Shown piece after piece: positions 1-7,836 of a stretch of 32,826 nt of DNA (positions are counted from its first letter, which is position 1; each line of letters starts with the position of its first letter). The notes under the pieces were generated by a model that saw only the letters and a list, made by a program, of their open reading frames with translations, did not search any database and was not told the DNA's origin. Where the stretch lies: contig WOYX01000062.1 in assembly GCA_011620595.1 (NCBI GenBank), positions 1 through 32,826 of the forward strand, read 5' to 3'. The position numbers were made by a program, and so were the translations under genes. The stretch is from Bacteroidales bacterium (GTDB lineage: Bacteria; Bacteroidota; Bacteroidia; Bacteroidales; VadinHA17).

Positions 1-2
1 AA

Positions 3-449
3 GAAGAAATTAATGGAAGGTTTCGGAATGAATACCACAAGGGATTTATCAATTTGACCTATACGGTCAAATTGTTAAGTCATGAGTTTCATAAATCCCT
101 TAAAGCGCACGGACTTACCGAACAGCAGTACAACGTTTTAAGAATACTTCGTGGTTTTCGTTCCCAGGCACCTCTTTCTATTGGTTTTATAAAACAGCGA
201 ATGCTTGACAAAGATTCGGATGTAAGCCGAATTGTTGACAGACTTTTTGAAAAAGGATTGCTTAGCCGGAAGGAAAATCCGGACGACAGGCGGCAAAAAT
301 CTGTCGAAATTACAACAAAGGGCTTGGAATTATTGGATAAGATGTTCAATTGTGAACAGAAAGCAGATACTTTATTGAAAAATTTATCTATGGACGAAGT
401 TAAACAATTGAATTACTTGATAAATAAAATAAGAGAGAATAAAGAATAA
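3..449 (+). CDS. MarR-family transcriptional regulator, 5' end outside the window
   Basis: This is the C-terminal majority of a MarR-type winged-helix repressor, a cytoplasmic DNA-binding dimer that usually responds to a small ligand. The frame is open from base 3. A TTG at 54 could be mistaken for a start, but family-like sequence (GRFRNEYHKGF) continues upstream of it, so the true start lies before base 1. The recognition region is visible around DKDSDVSRIVDRL, followed by the wing with ENPDDRRQKSVEIT, a typical MarR wing motif with conserved Asp-Arg-Arg. A dimerisation helix closes the protein. The stop is one base short of an attC-like inverted repeat, an arrangement like a gene cassette. 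The target genes are not known from this window. Confidence 0.9.
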   Translation, partial: EEINGRFRNEYHKGFINLTYTVKLLSHEFHKSLKAHGLTEQQYNVLRILRGFRSQAPLSIGFIKQRMLDKDSDVSRIVDRLFEKGLLSRKENPDDRRQKSVEITTKGLELLDKMFNCEQKADTLLKNLSMDEVKQLNYLINKIRENKE

Positions 450-450
450 T

Positions 451-597
451 GCACAAGGTGGTAACACACGGTATAAAACATTGGGGTTTAAGTGGTTATT
501 CAAATAATCTGCCACGCATCAAGTTCGGTGTAACTAGACAGGTAAGTAGCCCGCAATTCCCAACGATTTCATACTGCAATCCGTTATCTGCAAGTGC
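451..597. repeat. Imperfect inverted repeat of about 147 bp, attC-like
   Basis: The two ends are imperfect inverted copies. The left arm (451-486) begins GCACAAGGTGGTAAC and continues GGTATAAAACATTGGG. The reverse complement of the right arm (about 561-597) reads GCACTTGCAGATAAC and then AGTATGAAATCGTTGGG. Shared blocks are GCAC, TAAC, GTAT-AAA and TTGGG. An imperfect long hairpin with TAAC/GTTA near its ends, starting just after a stop codon, is the general design of integron attC sites and of some small mobile hairpin elements. No integron integrase is present in the window. A short open frame that crosses this element (449-706) is not believed to be a gene. Confidence 0.5.
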
Positions 598-632
598 AAA
601 TAATCCTTCATTGATGCCCGAATCAATCTCAT

Positions 633-965
633 ATGAGAAACCTAGTCAGTATTATATCAATTCTAATCTGCTTCGGTATTGTAGTAATTATCTCAGAATT
701 ATTTGAACCTAAGTTTATATCTGAACGCCCAGTACTCACAGGGACTATTACAGTAATACCTGGACTAAGCTGGCTAATGAATAGACTAAAAAGGCCAGAA
801 ACAAAAACGCCAGCAGGTAACAGGTCGGGATCTGCAATGCCTTTGGCTTTGATGTGCCACAGGGTTGCGCCCCTGTATACCACTCAAAGAAAAAGGCAGA
901 GAAAAAGCGGGGCAGACCTAAAAAACAAAACCCGATTAAACTGGAGAGTTAATTGTACAAATTAA
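633..965 (+). CDS. Doubtful small membrane protein or gene fragment
   Basis: The frame encodes 110 residues. Residues 3 to 23 (around LVSIISILICFGIVVIISE) form one convincing hydrophobic helix, and residues up to about 55 look protein-like. The second half is rich in Arg and Lys without clear structure and overlaps another frame carrying an AT-hook-like motif, so the tail is probably not a real continuation. I do not recognise the family. It may be the first part of a cassette gene following the inverted repeat at 451-597, cut and joined to unrelated sequence. Confidence 0.2.
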   Translation: MRNLVSIISILICFGIVVIISELFEPKFISERPVLTGTITVIPGLSWLMNRLKRPETKTPAGNRSGSAMPLALMCHRVAPLYTTQRKRQRKSGADLKNKTRLNWRVNCTN

Positions 966-1200
966 TGCAAAACCAACCAGTCAAAGAAAAAAGATAGAGA
1001 AGAAAAGTGGCCGGCCCAGGAAGACAACCGATGTTGTCAAAATCGATTAACAGTAGAAAATAACGCAAGGCTCACGTTCATCAGGATAAAAAGGAGAAAT
1101 ATCTGAAGATTGCATAGGATATCGGGTATAATGTCTCCGACCTCATCTGGGTAAAACACGACAGTCACAGATAGCGTCTGCTGGTTTCAGGCAGGCAACT
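821..1200 (+). pseudogene. Decayed coding remnants with two AT-hook-like motifs
   Basis: No intact gene is present here. One plus frame (821-952) reads through KKAEKKRGRPKKQNP to a stop, and another (ending at about 1048) reads KKIEKKSGRPRKTTDVVKID to a stop. Both contain the Gly-Arg-Pro core of an AT-hook flanked by Lys and Arg, a minor-groove DNA-binding motif. A third piece around 1080-1170 (KEKYLKIA, then a stop, then DIGYNVSDLIWVKHD) looks like a broken helical protein. The pieces may derive from one or more small DNA-binding proteins, but no source family can be named. The remaining bases of the 450-1226 gap hold nothing else I can support. Confidence 0.3.
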
Positions 1201-1226
1201 GCGAGAGGCTTTCATGAGAAGAGGTT

Positions 1227-2225
1227 CTACCGCCACGGGGCATTAGCAACTTCAGGGTGTCTGTTTGCAGCCATCGTCACAATCTTTCTTGCCATGGCTT
1301 CATAGGAGTAGCCATGAATCTCTGCTGCCATGGCAAAGCTGGTATCAATGCTTATATCGTTATTCGGATTGAAATCGAGAAGATAGAACTGCTGGTCACG
1401 GAGGCGAAGGTCAAACCGGGCATAGTCGCGGCACCCCAGTCCTCTCCAGGCAGCAATTACCAGTTCCTCCATGGTTTTCATCTCTGCTTCATCAAGAGGT
1501 GCCGGCAACAGGGTCTCAATCATTTCATAATGTTTTGAACCGGGAATAAACTTCGAATCATAAGTACAAAGTCTGTCACGGGCTTCGCCAAAGAATGAAA
1601 AATCCATCTCTGCGGGGGGAAGCATCTCAGGTTTGCCATTGCACCATACAGAGACGTGGAATTCCCGTCCATCGATAAAATCCTCCACCAGCGCCGGCTG
1701 TTTCAGCTTATTGCTCACAACCGCGATCTGCTTTCTGAGTGCCACTGTATCATAAACAACGGAATCTTCACTGATTGTCAGGCTGCAATGTTCCCGCGAC
1801 GGTTTTACGATGGCCGGAAAGAGGCCCCAGCCTTCAGTTTCTTCCGGAGTGAGGATCTCCCCGTAGGGGGTTTTTATGCCATAGGAAGCGAGAACTTCCT
1901 TAACCTGCTGCTTGTCGTAACTCAGGTCTATTACATCCGGCATGTTACCAGTAAAGGAGAATCCCCTCTCCTGAATTGTCCTGACAACTCTGCTTTCGCT
2001 TTCCGGAATTCCGGGCAATGTTTCACAGAGGTTAAACAGCAAGGTATCATCCGGAACGTACCTGTCCAGCACTTCGCCCAGTTCTGAGTTGTTCAATTCC
2101 TCAGAAACTGCCTCTATCCCTTCTTTCCGCAGTGCTCTGCATAACTCCAGCGCTGAGCTTCGGGCACTGCTGATTTCGAAACTGTTCCAGCTCAGATCAA
2201 TATCATATATTACAACTACCTTCAC
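1227..2225 (-). CDS. ATP-grasp ligase, D-alanine-D-alanine ligase-like
   Basis: The 332-residue protein has the ATP-grasp fold used by enzymes that activate a carboxylate as acyl phosphate and join it to an amine. Visible landmarks are an N-terminal preATP-grasp region with NLCETLPGIPESESR, a central ATP-binding part with FPAIVKPSREHCSLTI (Lys contacting ATP phosphates), the LVEDFIDGREFHVSVW strand pair, and a C-terminal metal site YARFDLRL...LLDFNPNND. True D-Ala-D-Ala ligases carry an Asn-Thr/x-Pro-Gly motif in that last segment; here it is NPNND, so the substrate is probably not D-Ala-D-Ala. The gene stands alone, divergent from the lipoprotein gene at 2675. A peptide or amino-acid ligase role is the best guess. 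Confidence 0.85.
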   Translation of the reverse strand: MKVVVIYDIDLSWNSFEISSARSSALELCRALRKEGIEAVSEELNNSELGEVLDRYVPDDTLLFNLCETLPGIPESESRVVRTIQERGFSFTGNMPDVIDLSYDKQQVKEVLASYGIKTPYGEILTPEETEGWGLFPAIVKPSREHCSLTISEDSVVYDTVALRKQIAVVSNKLKQPALVEDFIDGREFHVSVWCNGKPEMLPPAEMDFSFFGEARDRLCTYDSKFIPGSKHYEMIETLLPAPLDEAEMKTMEELVIAAWRGLGCRDYARFDLRLRDQQFYLLDFNPNNDISIDTSFAMAAEIHGYSYEAMARKIVTMAANRHPEVANAPWR

Positions 2226-2674
2226 GAAAATCTCCGGTTGCTAAACTAGAATAAAAGTTTGAAAACGTGAGACGAAAAACTGATGTTATGCAAACTTTAC
2301 CCTCATAGAAAATCAAATATTTTCCAATACCAGAGATAAGACACATTTTTGCCGGAACCCTTCCCGGAACCGGGTTGCATTCAAATACTGACTGAGGTGT
2401 TGTTTACAGGCTGACCTCACCGGGGCATTCATGGTACTGACCCACGATTTGTCAGGTCGCGGCCTGACGGATGAATGCAGTCATGGCAAAACATTATCTA
2501 AAATCTTCAGCGTCCCGATTGGCATTTTTGATTGATTTTAATTATATTGCAGTTGCTTTTACCAGGCGTCATCCAATTGGCGCCAGGAGCTGTAACCCAT
2601 AAACCACTGAGCGGACAACCATATGGAGAAAGCCGAAAATCCTTAAGAGTAGGCAAAACAAAAGATTAAAACTT
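2226..2674. other. Intergenic region between divergent genes, with nested hairpin
   Basis: This 449-base gap holds no convincing gene. Its one clear structural signal is a nested inverted repeat at 2425-2478: an outer pair GCATTCAT (2425-2432) and ATGAATGC (2471-2478), and an inner pair GTCAGG (2451-2456) and CCTGAC (2463-2468) around a 6-base loop. No run of T follows, so it is not a standard terminator. It could be an RNA structure in the leader of the lipoprotein gene or a chance fold. Promoters for both flanking genes should lie here, but I could not find a pair of boxes with correct spacing. Confidence 0.3.
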
Positions 2675-3109
2675 ATGAAAACGACCATTAAATTATTTCT
2701 TGCTGTTGCAGTATTGATATTTGTGTCCTGCGGCCAGTCAAAGAAAGAGACCTCAGCAAAAGATGTTGAAAAAGAGGTACAGGAGGCCGTAGATACCACC
2801 CAGGAATTCGCAGCAGACAAGCTGGGCGACCTGAAGGCTGAATTTGACAAGTTTGCCGAGAGTGCCGGCAAGCAGGTGGACATGGTGAAGGAAGAGTTCA
2901 ACTCGCTGAGTGATGAGTTGAAGACAGAATACCAGGAAAAGCTTGACGCCCTGGAAAAGGAGAAGCAGGAGATTGACGACAAGATAGCTGAATACAAAGA
3001 GGCTGCCGATGACAAGAAGGAGGCCATGAGGGAAAACATTGAACAGCTCAATGAGGCATTTGCCAAAAGTCTCGAGACCTTCAAAAAAGAGATTGCTGAC
3101 AAGAAGTAG
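2675..3109 (+). CDS. Small coiled-coil lipoprotein
   Basis: The 144-residue protein starts with a lipoprotein signal peptide: MKTTIKLFLAVAVLIFVSC, with the lipid-carrying Cys at residue 19, so it should be anchored in the outer or inner membrane facing the periplasm. The remainder is almost wholly charged helix, rich in Glu, Lys, Asp and Ala, with heptad-like spacing (for example EEFNSLSDELKTEYQEKLDA). This predicts a long amphipathic coiled coil. No enzymatic motif is present. Proteins of this kind are usually stress-associated or envelope-structural, but the function is not known. It lies 104 bases upstream of the desulfurase-SelD fusion and may or may not be co-transcribed. Confidence 0.8.
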   Translation: MKTTIKLFLAVAVLIFVSCGQSKKETSAKDVEKEVQEAVDTTQEFAADKLGDLKAEFDKFAESAGKQVDMVKEEFNSLSDELKTEYQEKLDALEKEKQEIDDKIAEYKEAADDKKEAMRENIEQLNEAFAKSLETFKKEIADKK

Positions 3110-3213
3110 TTTTAAGGGCACCGGGAACAGAGAATGCGTGCCAGGCGGGTACAATCCCATAAACCATAGAAGTATAATGACAAAACCAGGGCATTATTTC
3201 TTATTTTTCCCTG

Positions 3214-5439
3214 ATGACAATTTATCTTGATTACAACGCCACCACCCCTGTGGACCAGGAGGTGGCACAGGAAATAAAACCATATCTCTATGAGCACTTT
3301 GGCAATCCGTCAAGTGCTCATAGTTTTGGTAGTGCAACCAAGCTTGCTGTTGAGAAAGCCCGCAGGCAGGTTGCTTCACTCATCAACTGCCAGCCCGGTG
3401 AGATTATCTTTACCAGCGGGGGCAGCGAGTCGAACAACTATGCCATTAAGGGATATGCCTTTGCCAACCGGCACAGGGGCAACCATATTATTACTTCCAC
3501 CATTGAGCATCCGGCAGTGACAGAGGTATGCAGGTATCTTGAAGGTAAGGGATTTGAAGTCACCTACCTCCCGGTTGATGAATACGGGTTGGTTGACCCG
3601 GCCCTGCTTGAGGCGGCCATCACGCCGGATACAATTCTCATCACGGTGATGCATGCCAACAATGAGATAGGCACCATCGAGCCTATAGGCGAGATGGCCG
3701 CCATTGCACGAAGGAATAACATCGCCTTCCACACTGATGCAGCTCAATCGGTCGGGAAGCATCCGGTTGACGTAAAGGAGCTGTCCGTAGATATGCTGAC
3801 CATTGCCGGTCACAAGCTTTATGCCCCCAAGGGTGTCGGTGCGCTCTACATAAGGGACGGAATCGTCCTTGAGAAGCTTATCCACGGAGCAGACCACGAG
3901 CAGAACAGGCGGGCAGGAACGGAGAATGTCGCGGAGATCGTCGGGCTGGGAAAGGCCTGTGAGATAGCCGGTCGTGATCTCGAAAAGAACATCACTCATT
4001 TGAGGAAGATGCGAGATCTCCTTCACCAACAGCTGGCAGAGCATATCCGGGATGTGAGGCTCAACGGTCATCCGGAGTTACGTCTCTCCAACACTCTCAG
4101 TCTTAGCTTCAGAAACATGGAAGCCAACATCCTCCTGAACGAGATGGAGATGAAGGGCATTGCCGCATCAGCCGGAGCTGCGTGTCATACTGACTCCGTT
4201 GATCTCTCCCCTGTTCTTGCCGCCATCGGATTGGAGAGTGAATATGCCATGGGAACCATCAGGTTCTCCGTCGGACGTAATACCACTGCTGACGAGATTG
4301 GCAGGGCATCGCAGATTATTGCCGGTATAGCCAGACGTTTGAGGCCTGACACTGGCGGGAGGCAGCAGGAGCATATCTCTGACGGAGAGAAGATAAAACT
4401 CACCAAATACACGCAGGGACTCGGCTGTGCCTGCAAGCTGCGGCCGCAGGAGCTGGAGAAGATACTGAAAGAGATTCCTGCGGGGACAGATCCGAATATC
4501 CTGGTTGACACAAGGCACTCTGACGATGCCGCCGTATACAGTATCAGTGAAACCACGGCACTTGTGCAGACCGTTGACTTCTTCACCCCCATTGTTGACG
4601 ATCCCTATGACTTTGGCGCCATATCTGCTGCCAACGCACTCAGCGATATCTATGCCATGGGGGCAGTGCCCCTGTTTGCTCTTAACATCGTTGGTTTCCC
4701 GTCGAACCGTCTTCCGATGGAGGTGCTCAGGGAGATACTCAGGGGAGCTGCCGATAAGGCTCAGGAAGCGGGGATTTGCATACTGGGAGGTCACACCATT
4801 GATGATCCTGAGCCCAAATACGGGATGGTAGTAAGCGGCACCGTTCATCGTGACAGGATATGGTCAAATGCGGGTGCCCGTGAAGGTGATGCCATCATCC
4901 TGACCAAGCCGGTAGGCACAGGCATCCTGACAACAGCCATGAAACGCGGCCTGCTGGGAGAGAAGGTCAAAGCTGAGGTGACAGCCTCAATGGCGGAGCT
5001 TAACAAAAAAGCTGCGGCTATTCTGCATCATTATACCATTCATGCCTGTACCGATGTTACGGGCTTTGGTCTTATCGGACACCTTAGTGAAATAACTGTT
5101 GCCAGCGGAGTGAATGTTGAGCTGTATGCCGACGCGGTGCCATTTTTTCCCGAGACTGAAAATCTTGCAGTGGCCGGCATTATACCCGGAGGCACTACTA
5201 ACAACCTGAATTATTTCTCACGTCACACTGTATGGGGAGAGGATATCTCTGCAATTACACGTACGCTTCTCTGTGATGCCCAGACATCCGGCGGCTTACT
5301 GGTGACCGTCCCTGCAGGAGATACGGAGAAGCTGCTGGCGGAACTCAGGGAGGCCGGACTGCCATCTTCAGCCCACATTGGCAACTGCACCTCCAGGGGC
5401 GACGGTAAAATAATGGTAAAACTGCAGATTAACAATTAA
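3214..5439 (+). CDS. Cysteine desulfurase - selenophosphate synthetase (NifS-SelD) fusion
   Basis: This is one 741-residue protein with two complete enzymes. Residues 1 to about 375 form a NifS/IscS-type PLP cysteine desulfurase: SGGSESNN phosphate loop, TDAAQSVGK, PLP Lys201 in IAGHKLY, and catalytic Cys324 in SAGAACH. Residues from about 390 form SelD: LTKYTQGLGCACK, where Cys405 matches the essential Cys17 of E. coli SelD, Cys407 the next one and Lys408 the catalytic Lys, followed by the HSDDAAVY and GGHTIDDPEPKYG ATP/metal motifs. The desulfurase half can release selenium from selenocysteine and hand it directly to SelD, which makes selenophosphate from selenide and ATP. SelD here uses Cys, not Sec. 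No selA, selB, selC or selenouridine synthase is in the window, so the end use of the selenophosphate is not shown. A GNAT gene follows after 23 bases. Confidence 0.93.
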   Translation: MTIYLDYNATTPVDQEVAQEIKPYLYEHFGNPSSAHSFGSATKLAVEKARRQVASLINCQPGEIIFTSGGSESNNYAIKGYAFANRHRGNHIITSTIEHPAVTEVCRYLEGKGFEVTYLPVDEYGLVDPALLEAAITPDTILITVMHANNEIGTIEPIGEMAAIARRNNIAFHTDAAQSVGKHPVDVKELSVDMLTIAGHKLYAPKGVGALYIRDGIVLEKLIHGADHEQNRRAGTENVAEIVGLGKACEIAGRDLEKNITHLRKMRDLLHQQLAEHIRDVRLNGHPELRLSNTLSLSFRNMEANILLNEMEMKGIAASAGAACHTDSVDLSPVLAAIGLESEYAMGTIRFSVGRNTTADEIGRASQIIAGIARRLRPDTGGRQQEHISDGEKIKLTKYTQGLGCACKLRPQELEKILKEIPAGTDPNILVDTRHSDDAAVYSISETTALVQTVDFFTPIVDDPYDFGAISAANALSDIYAMGAVPLFALNIVGFPSNRLPMEVLREILRGAADKAQEAGICILGGHTIDDPEPKYGMVVSGTVHRDRIWSNAGAREGDAIILTKPVGTGILTTAMKRGLLGEKVKAEVTASMAELNKKAAAILHHYTIHACTDVTGFGLIGHLSEITVASGVNVELYADAVPFFPETENLAVAGIIPGGTTNNLNYFSRHTVWGEDISAITRTLLCDAQTSGGLLVTVPAGDTEKLLAELREAGLPSSAHIGNCTSRGDGKIMVKLQINN

Positions 5440-5462
5440 CCTTTCAATAAAACCCAAAACCA

Positions 5463-5927
5463 ATGGAAATAACCGTCAGATCTGCCACAGAGGATGATTT
5501 CCCTGCGGTACTGTCACTCATTAAGGAGCTTGCTGAATTTGAGAGAGCACCGGAGAAGGTAACCAACACCGTGGATCAGATGAATCAGGAGCAGAGTCTA
5601 TTCAGATGCTTTGTCGCCGAAACCGATACAGGTGAGATTGTCGGCATGGCTCTCTTTTTCCTTGCCTATTACACATGGGTTGGCAAGTCGATTTATCTCG
5701 ATGATATTTATGTAAAGAGGTCGCTCAGGCATCAGAAGATCGGCACTGCACTGCTGAACAAGGTGTTTGAGGTTGCCAGGGAAGAGAATTGCAAGCGGGT
5801 AAGGTGGCAGGTGCTCGACTGGAATGAGCCGGCCATTGCATTCTACAGGAAGTGCGGGGCTGAGATCAGCGGTGAATGGCTCAACTGCAGCTTTGATGAG
5901 GCGGGTATAGCCGATTTTCGCATATAG
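5463..5927 (+). CDS. GNAT N-acetyltransferase, diamine acetyltransferase-like
   Basis: The 154-residue protein is a full-length GNAT acetyltransferase that transfers acetyl from acetyl-CoA to an amine. The layout matches the spermidine/spermine acetyltransferase (SSAT, thialysine acetyltransferase) subgroup: N-terminal VRSATEDDFPAVLSLIKELAEFE, the central YTWVGKSIYLDDIYVK strand region, the acetyl-CoA pyrophosphate loop RHQKIGTALL, and C-terminal WNEPAIAFYRKCGAE, where the Tyr is the usual general acid. The likely substrate is a polyamine or a lysine-like amino acid in the cytoplasm. The gene is 23 bases after the NifS-SelD fusion and 24 bases before a GH16 gene, so the three are probably co-transcribed, although their jobs do not obviously connect. 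Confidence 0.88.
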   Translation: MEITVRSATEDDFPAVLSLIKELAEFERAPEKVTNTVDQMNQEQSLFRCFVAETDTGEIVGMALFFLAYYTWVGKSIYLDDIYVKRSLRHQKIGTALLNKVFEVAREENCKRVRWQVLDWNEPAIAFYRKCGAEISGEWLNCSFDEAGIADFRI

Positions 5928-5950
5928 TTCAACAAATAAAAGCTGCACAC

Positions 5951-6787
5951 ATGAAAACGAAAAAAACTCTGGCCATGTTGACAATCATGATTGTCGCACT
6001 CCCTCCTTCTCACTCATTCTCTCAAGGTGAAGAGAAACCCGGATGGAGGCTGGTGTGGTCTGATGAGTTCAACGGGAACAGCATTGACACAACAAAGTGG
6101 AATGTTCTTAAGCGGGAGACCAGCAAGCACAATGAGCTGCAGTATTACATACCGGAGGAGGTATATCTTGAGAACGGATTACTGCGTATACAAAGCAGCA
6201 AAAGGAATTACGGTTCGCAGGAATACACCAGCGGCAGGCTGGACACCAGGGGCAAGTGTGCCCCTGTTTACGGCCGGTTTGAGATCAGGGCCAGGCTCCC
6301 CGGCGGACAGGGGCTGTGGCCCGCCTACTGGCTCTATCCGCAGAACCGCAACTGGCAGATGGAATATATCATGGCTGAAGCGGTAGCCAACGGAAAAGAA
6401 TCGATGATACCTGAGGAACGGCCCTGGTACAGTGAGATTGACATCATGGAGCTTCTGGGGCATGAGACCGGTGTGCTTTACGGTACTCTTCATTACTACA
6501 CCTTTGACGGTCAAAAGAGAACCAGTTCCGGAATCTGGCGCAGTTCCACGGATTACTCTGCCGGTTTCCATGTTTATGCACTTGAGTGGGAACCTGACTC
6601 AATCAGATGGTATATTGATGATCAGCCGATTCACTCCACCGTCAACGGTATTCCGCATACGCCTCATTACCTGATACTGAACACAGCAGTAGGTGGCAGA
6701 TGGCCTGGAAACCCTGATTCGACCACTGTTTTTCCCCAGTACCATGACATGGATTATGTCAGAATATATCAACGGCAGCAAGAATAA
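5951..6787 (+). CDS. Secreted GH16 beta-glucanase (laminarinase-like), intact
   Basis: The 278-residue enzyme has an N-terminal signal peptide (about residues 1-24) and a single GH16 jelly-roll domain that hydrolyses beta-1,3 or beta-1,3/1,4 glucans with retention. The opening LVWSDEFNGNSIDTTKW and the later EYTSGRLDTRGK and GLWPAYWLYPQ segments are typical of GH16. The catalytic motif is intact: Glu162 (nucleophile), Asp164 and Glu167 (acid/base) in SEIDIMELLG. The protein ends HDMDYVRIYQ, the usual last strand. A segment before the active site (around EYIMAEAVANGKES) is a little longer than usual. It is the only one of the three GH16 genes in the window that keeps its active site. Confidence 0.93.
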   Translation: MKTKKTLAMLTIMIVALPPSHSFSQGEEKPGWRLVWSDEFNGNSIDTTKWNVLKRETSKHNELQYYIPEEVYLENGLLRIQSSKRNYGSQEYTSGRLDTRGKCAPVYGRFEIRARLPGGQGLWPAYWLYPQNRNWQMEYIMAEAVANGKESMIPEERPWYSEIDIMELLGHETGVLYGTLHYYTFDGQKRTSSGIWRSSTDYSAGFHVYALEWEPDSIRWYIDDQPIHSTVNGIPHTPHYLILNTAVGGRWPGNPDSTTVFPQYHDMDYVRIYQRQQE

Positions 6788-6884
6788 CTCAATGACAATC
6801 AGTGCTTCACTACGGACGCCTTTTCAATACTCACCGGTAAAAAGGTGAACTGGTGGCGGCAGTTGATGTCTGATTCCACCAAAG

Positions 6885-7057
6885 TCTCCGGAGACTGAGA
6901 GGAGACAACAAGATCCACGGAGACTGAGAGGAGACAACAAGATCCACGGGGACTGAGAGGGGACAACAATATCCATGGGACTGAGAAGGGACAACCTGAT
7001 CTCCTGAGACTGAGAGGAGAAAATTAGGTCTCCGGAGACTGCGAGGGGCCAACAGAT
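6885..7057. repeat. Tandem repeat, six copies of a 29-bp unit
   Basis: Six head-to-tail units start at 6885, 6914, 6943, 6972, 7000 and 7029. Five are 29 bases and the fourth is 28. The shared core is close to GGAGACTGAGAGGAGACAAC. Units 1 to 3 are nearly identical in their last part, and units 5 and 6 have diverged. There are no unique spacers, so this is a minisatellite and not a CRISPR. It lies between the GH16 gene and the acetyltransferase start at 7161. Long open frames on the minus strand through the repeat reflect its composition and not genes. The rest of the 6788-7160 gap shows nothing else I can support. Confidence 0.92.
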
Positions 7058-7160
7058 AATGTGTCTGGGAGAAACAAAACAACCCGGTTGAACAATGTGG
7101 GGAGGCAACCGAAGGCAATCGGGCCTCGGAGACACAATCCGGCACAAAAGACAAAAAAAT

Positions 7161-7721
7161 ATGAGAACAGAAAAACAGAAAATGCTATTGGGAGAGTTGT
7201 ACGACGCCACGGATCCCGATCTGACAAAAGAGCGGCTTCGGACCCGGTTGCTCCTGAAAGAGCTGAATGATTCACGGGAGGATGATGATGATAAAAGAAG
7301 TGACATTATCAGGGAGCTGATACCGGACGCGGGAGCTGGTTTATGGCTGCAACCGCCATTTTATTGCGACTATGGCTCAAACATTGCAACCGGGGAGAAT
7401 GTTTTTTTTAACTTCAACTGTGTGATTCTCGATGTAATGCGTGTACAAATTGGCAACAGGACCCTTCTTGGTCCCAATGTACAGATATATACTGCCACCC
7501 ATCCGATGGATTACCAAAAGAGGGCTGCAGGACTGGAATATGCAAAGCCGGTTTCCATAGGAGAAGATGTCTGGATTGGCGGCAGTGCAGTGATCTGCCC
7601 CGGGGTTACCATAGGCGACAGGTCAGTTATCGGGGCAGGAAGTGTTGTCACCAGGGATGTGCCCTCAGATGTCTTTGCCGCCGGCAATCCATGCAGGGAA
7701 ATTAGAGACCTCAGGCAGTGA
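7161..7721 (+). CDS. maa: Maltose/galactoside O-acetyltransferase-like, hexapeptide-repeat enzyme
   Basis: The 186-residue protein is a left-handed beta-helix acetyltransferase of the Maa/LacA/NodL type, which moves acetyl from acetyl-CoA to a sugar hydroxyl. I place the start at the ATG giving MRTEKQKMLLGELYDATDP, because this is the normal N terminus of the Mac domain; the frame is open further up to 7095, but those 22 residues look unrelated. After the N-terminal helical domain come hexapeptide repeats (NIATGENVFFNFNC, VSIGEDVWIGGSAVICPG, DRSVIGAGSVVTRDVP). Catalytic His114 is in YTATHPMD. The natural acceptor is uncertain, as these enzymes are promiscuous. It lies directly after a six-copy minisatellite, which occupies its leader or promoter region. 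Confidence 0.9.
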   Translation: MRTEKQKMLLGELYDATDPDLTKERLRTRLLLKELNDSREDDDDKRSDIIRELIPDAGAGLWLQPPFYCDYGSNIATGENVFFNFNCVILDVMRVQIGNRTLLGPNVQIYTATHPMDYQKRAAGLEYAKPVSIGEDVWIGGSAVICPGVTIGDRSVIGAGSVVTRDVPSDVFAAGNPCREIRDLRQ

Positions 7722-7836
7722 CAGGTTACTGCATTACAAAAGAAGAACGGGTATAATGAACCTGAAATAATCATTAACTTTACATAGGTTACATGGTTTG
7801 GAACCTGTACATGTGCCATGAAATAAGCTGCCTGCC

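Noticed and set aside
449-706. 85-codon plus-strand open frame starting on the MarR stop
   Set aside because: It runs through both arms of the attC-like inverted repeat, which explains its sequence; no protein-like pattern is visible.
3376-4071. 231-codon minus-strand open frame inside the desulfurase-SelD gene
   Set aside because: It is antisense to a strongly conserved enzyme with all catalytic residues.
6885-7057. CRISPR array
   Set aside because: Unit length fits, but the copies are directly adjacent without unique spacers and there are no cas genes.
6824-7306. Long minus-strand open frames through the minisatellite
   Set aside because: All minus frames stay open there because the repeat lacks stops in that direction; the Ser/Leu-rich translations only mirror the repeat unit.
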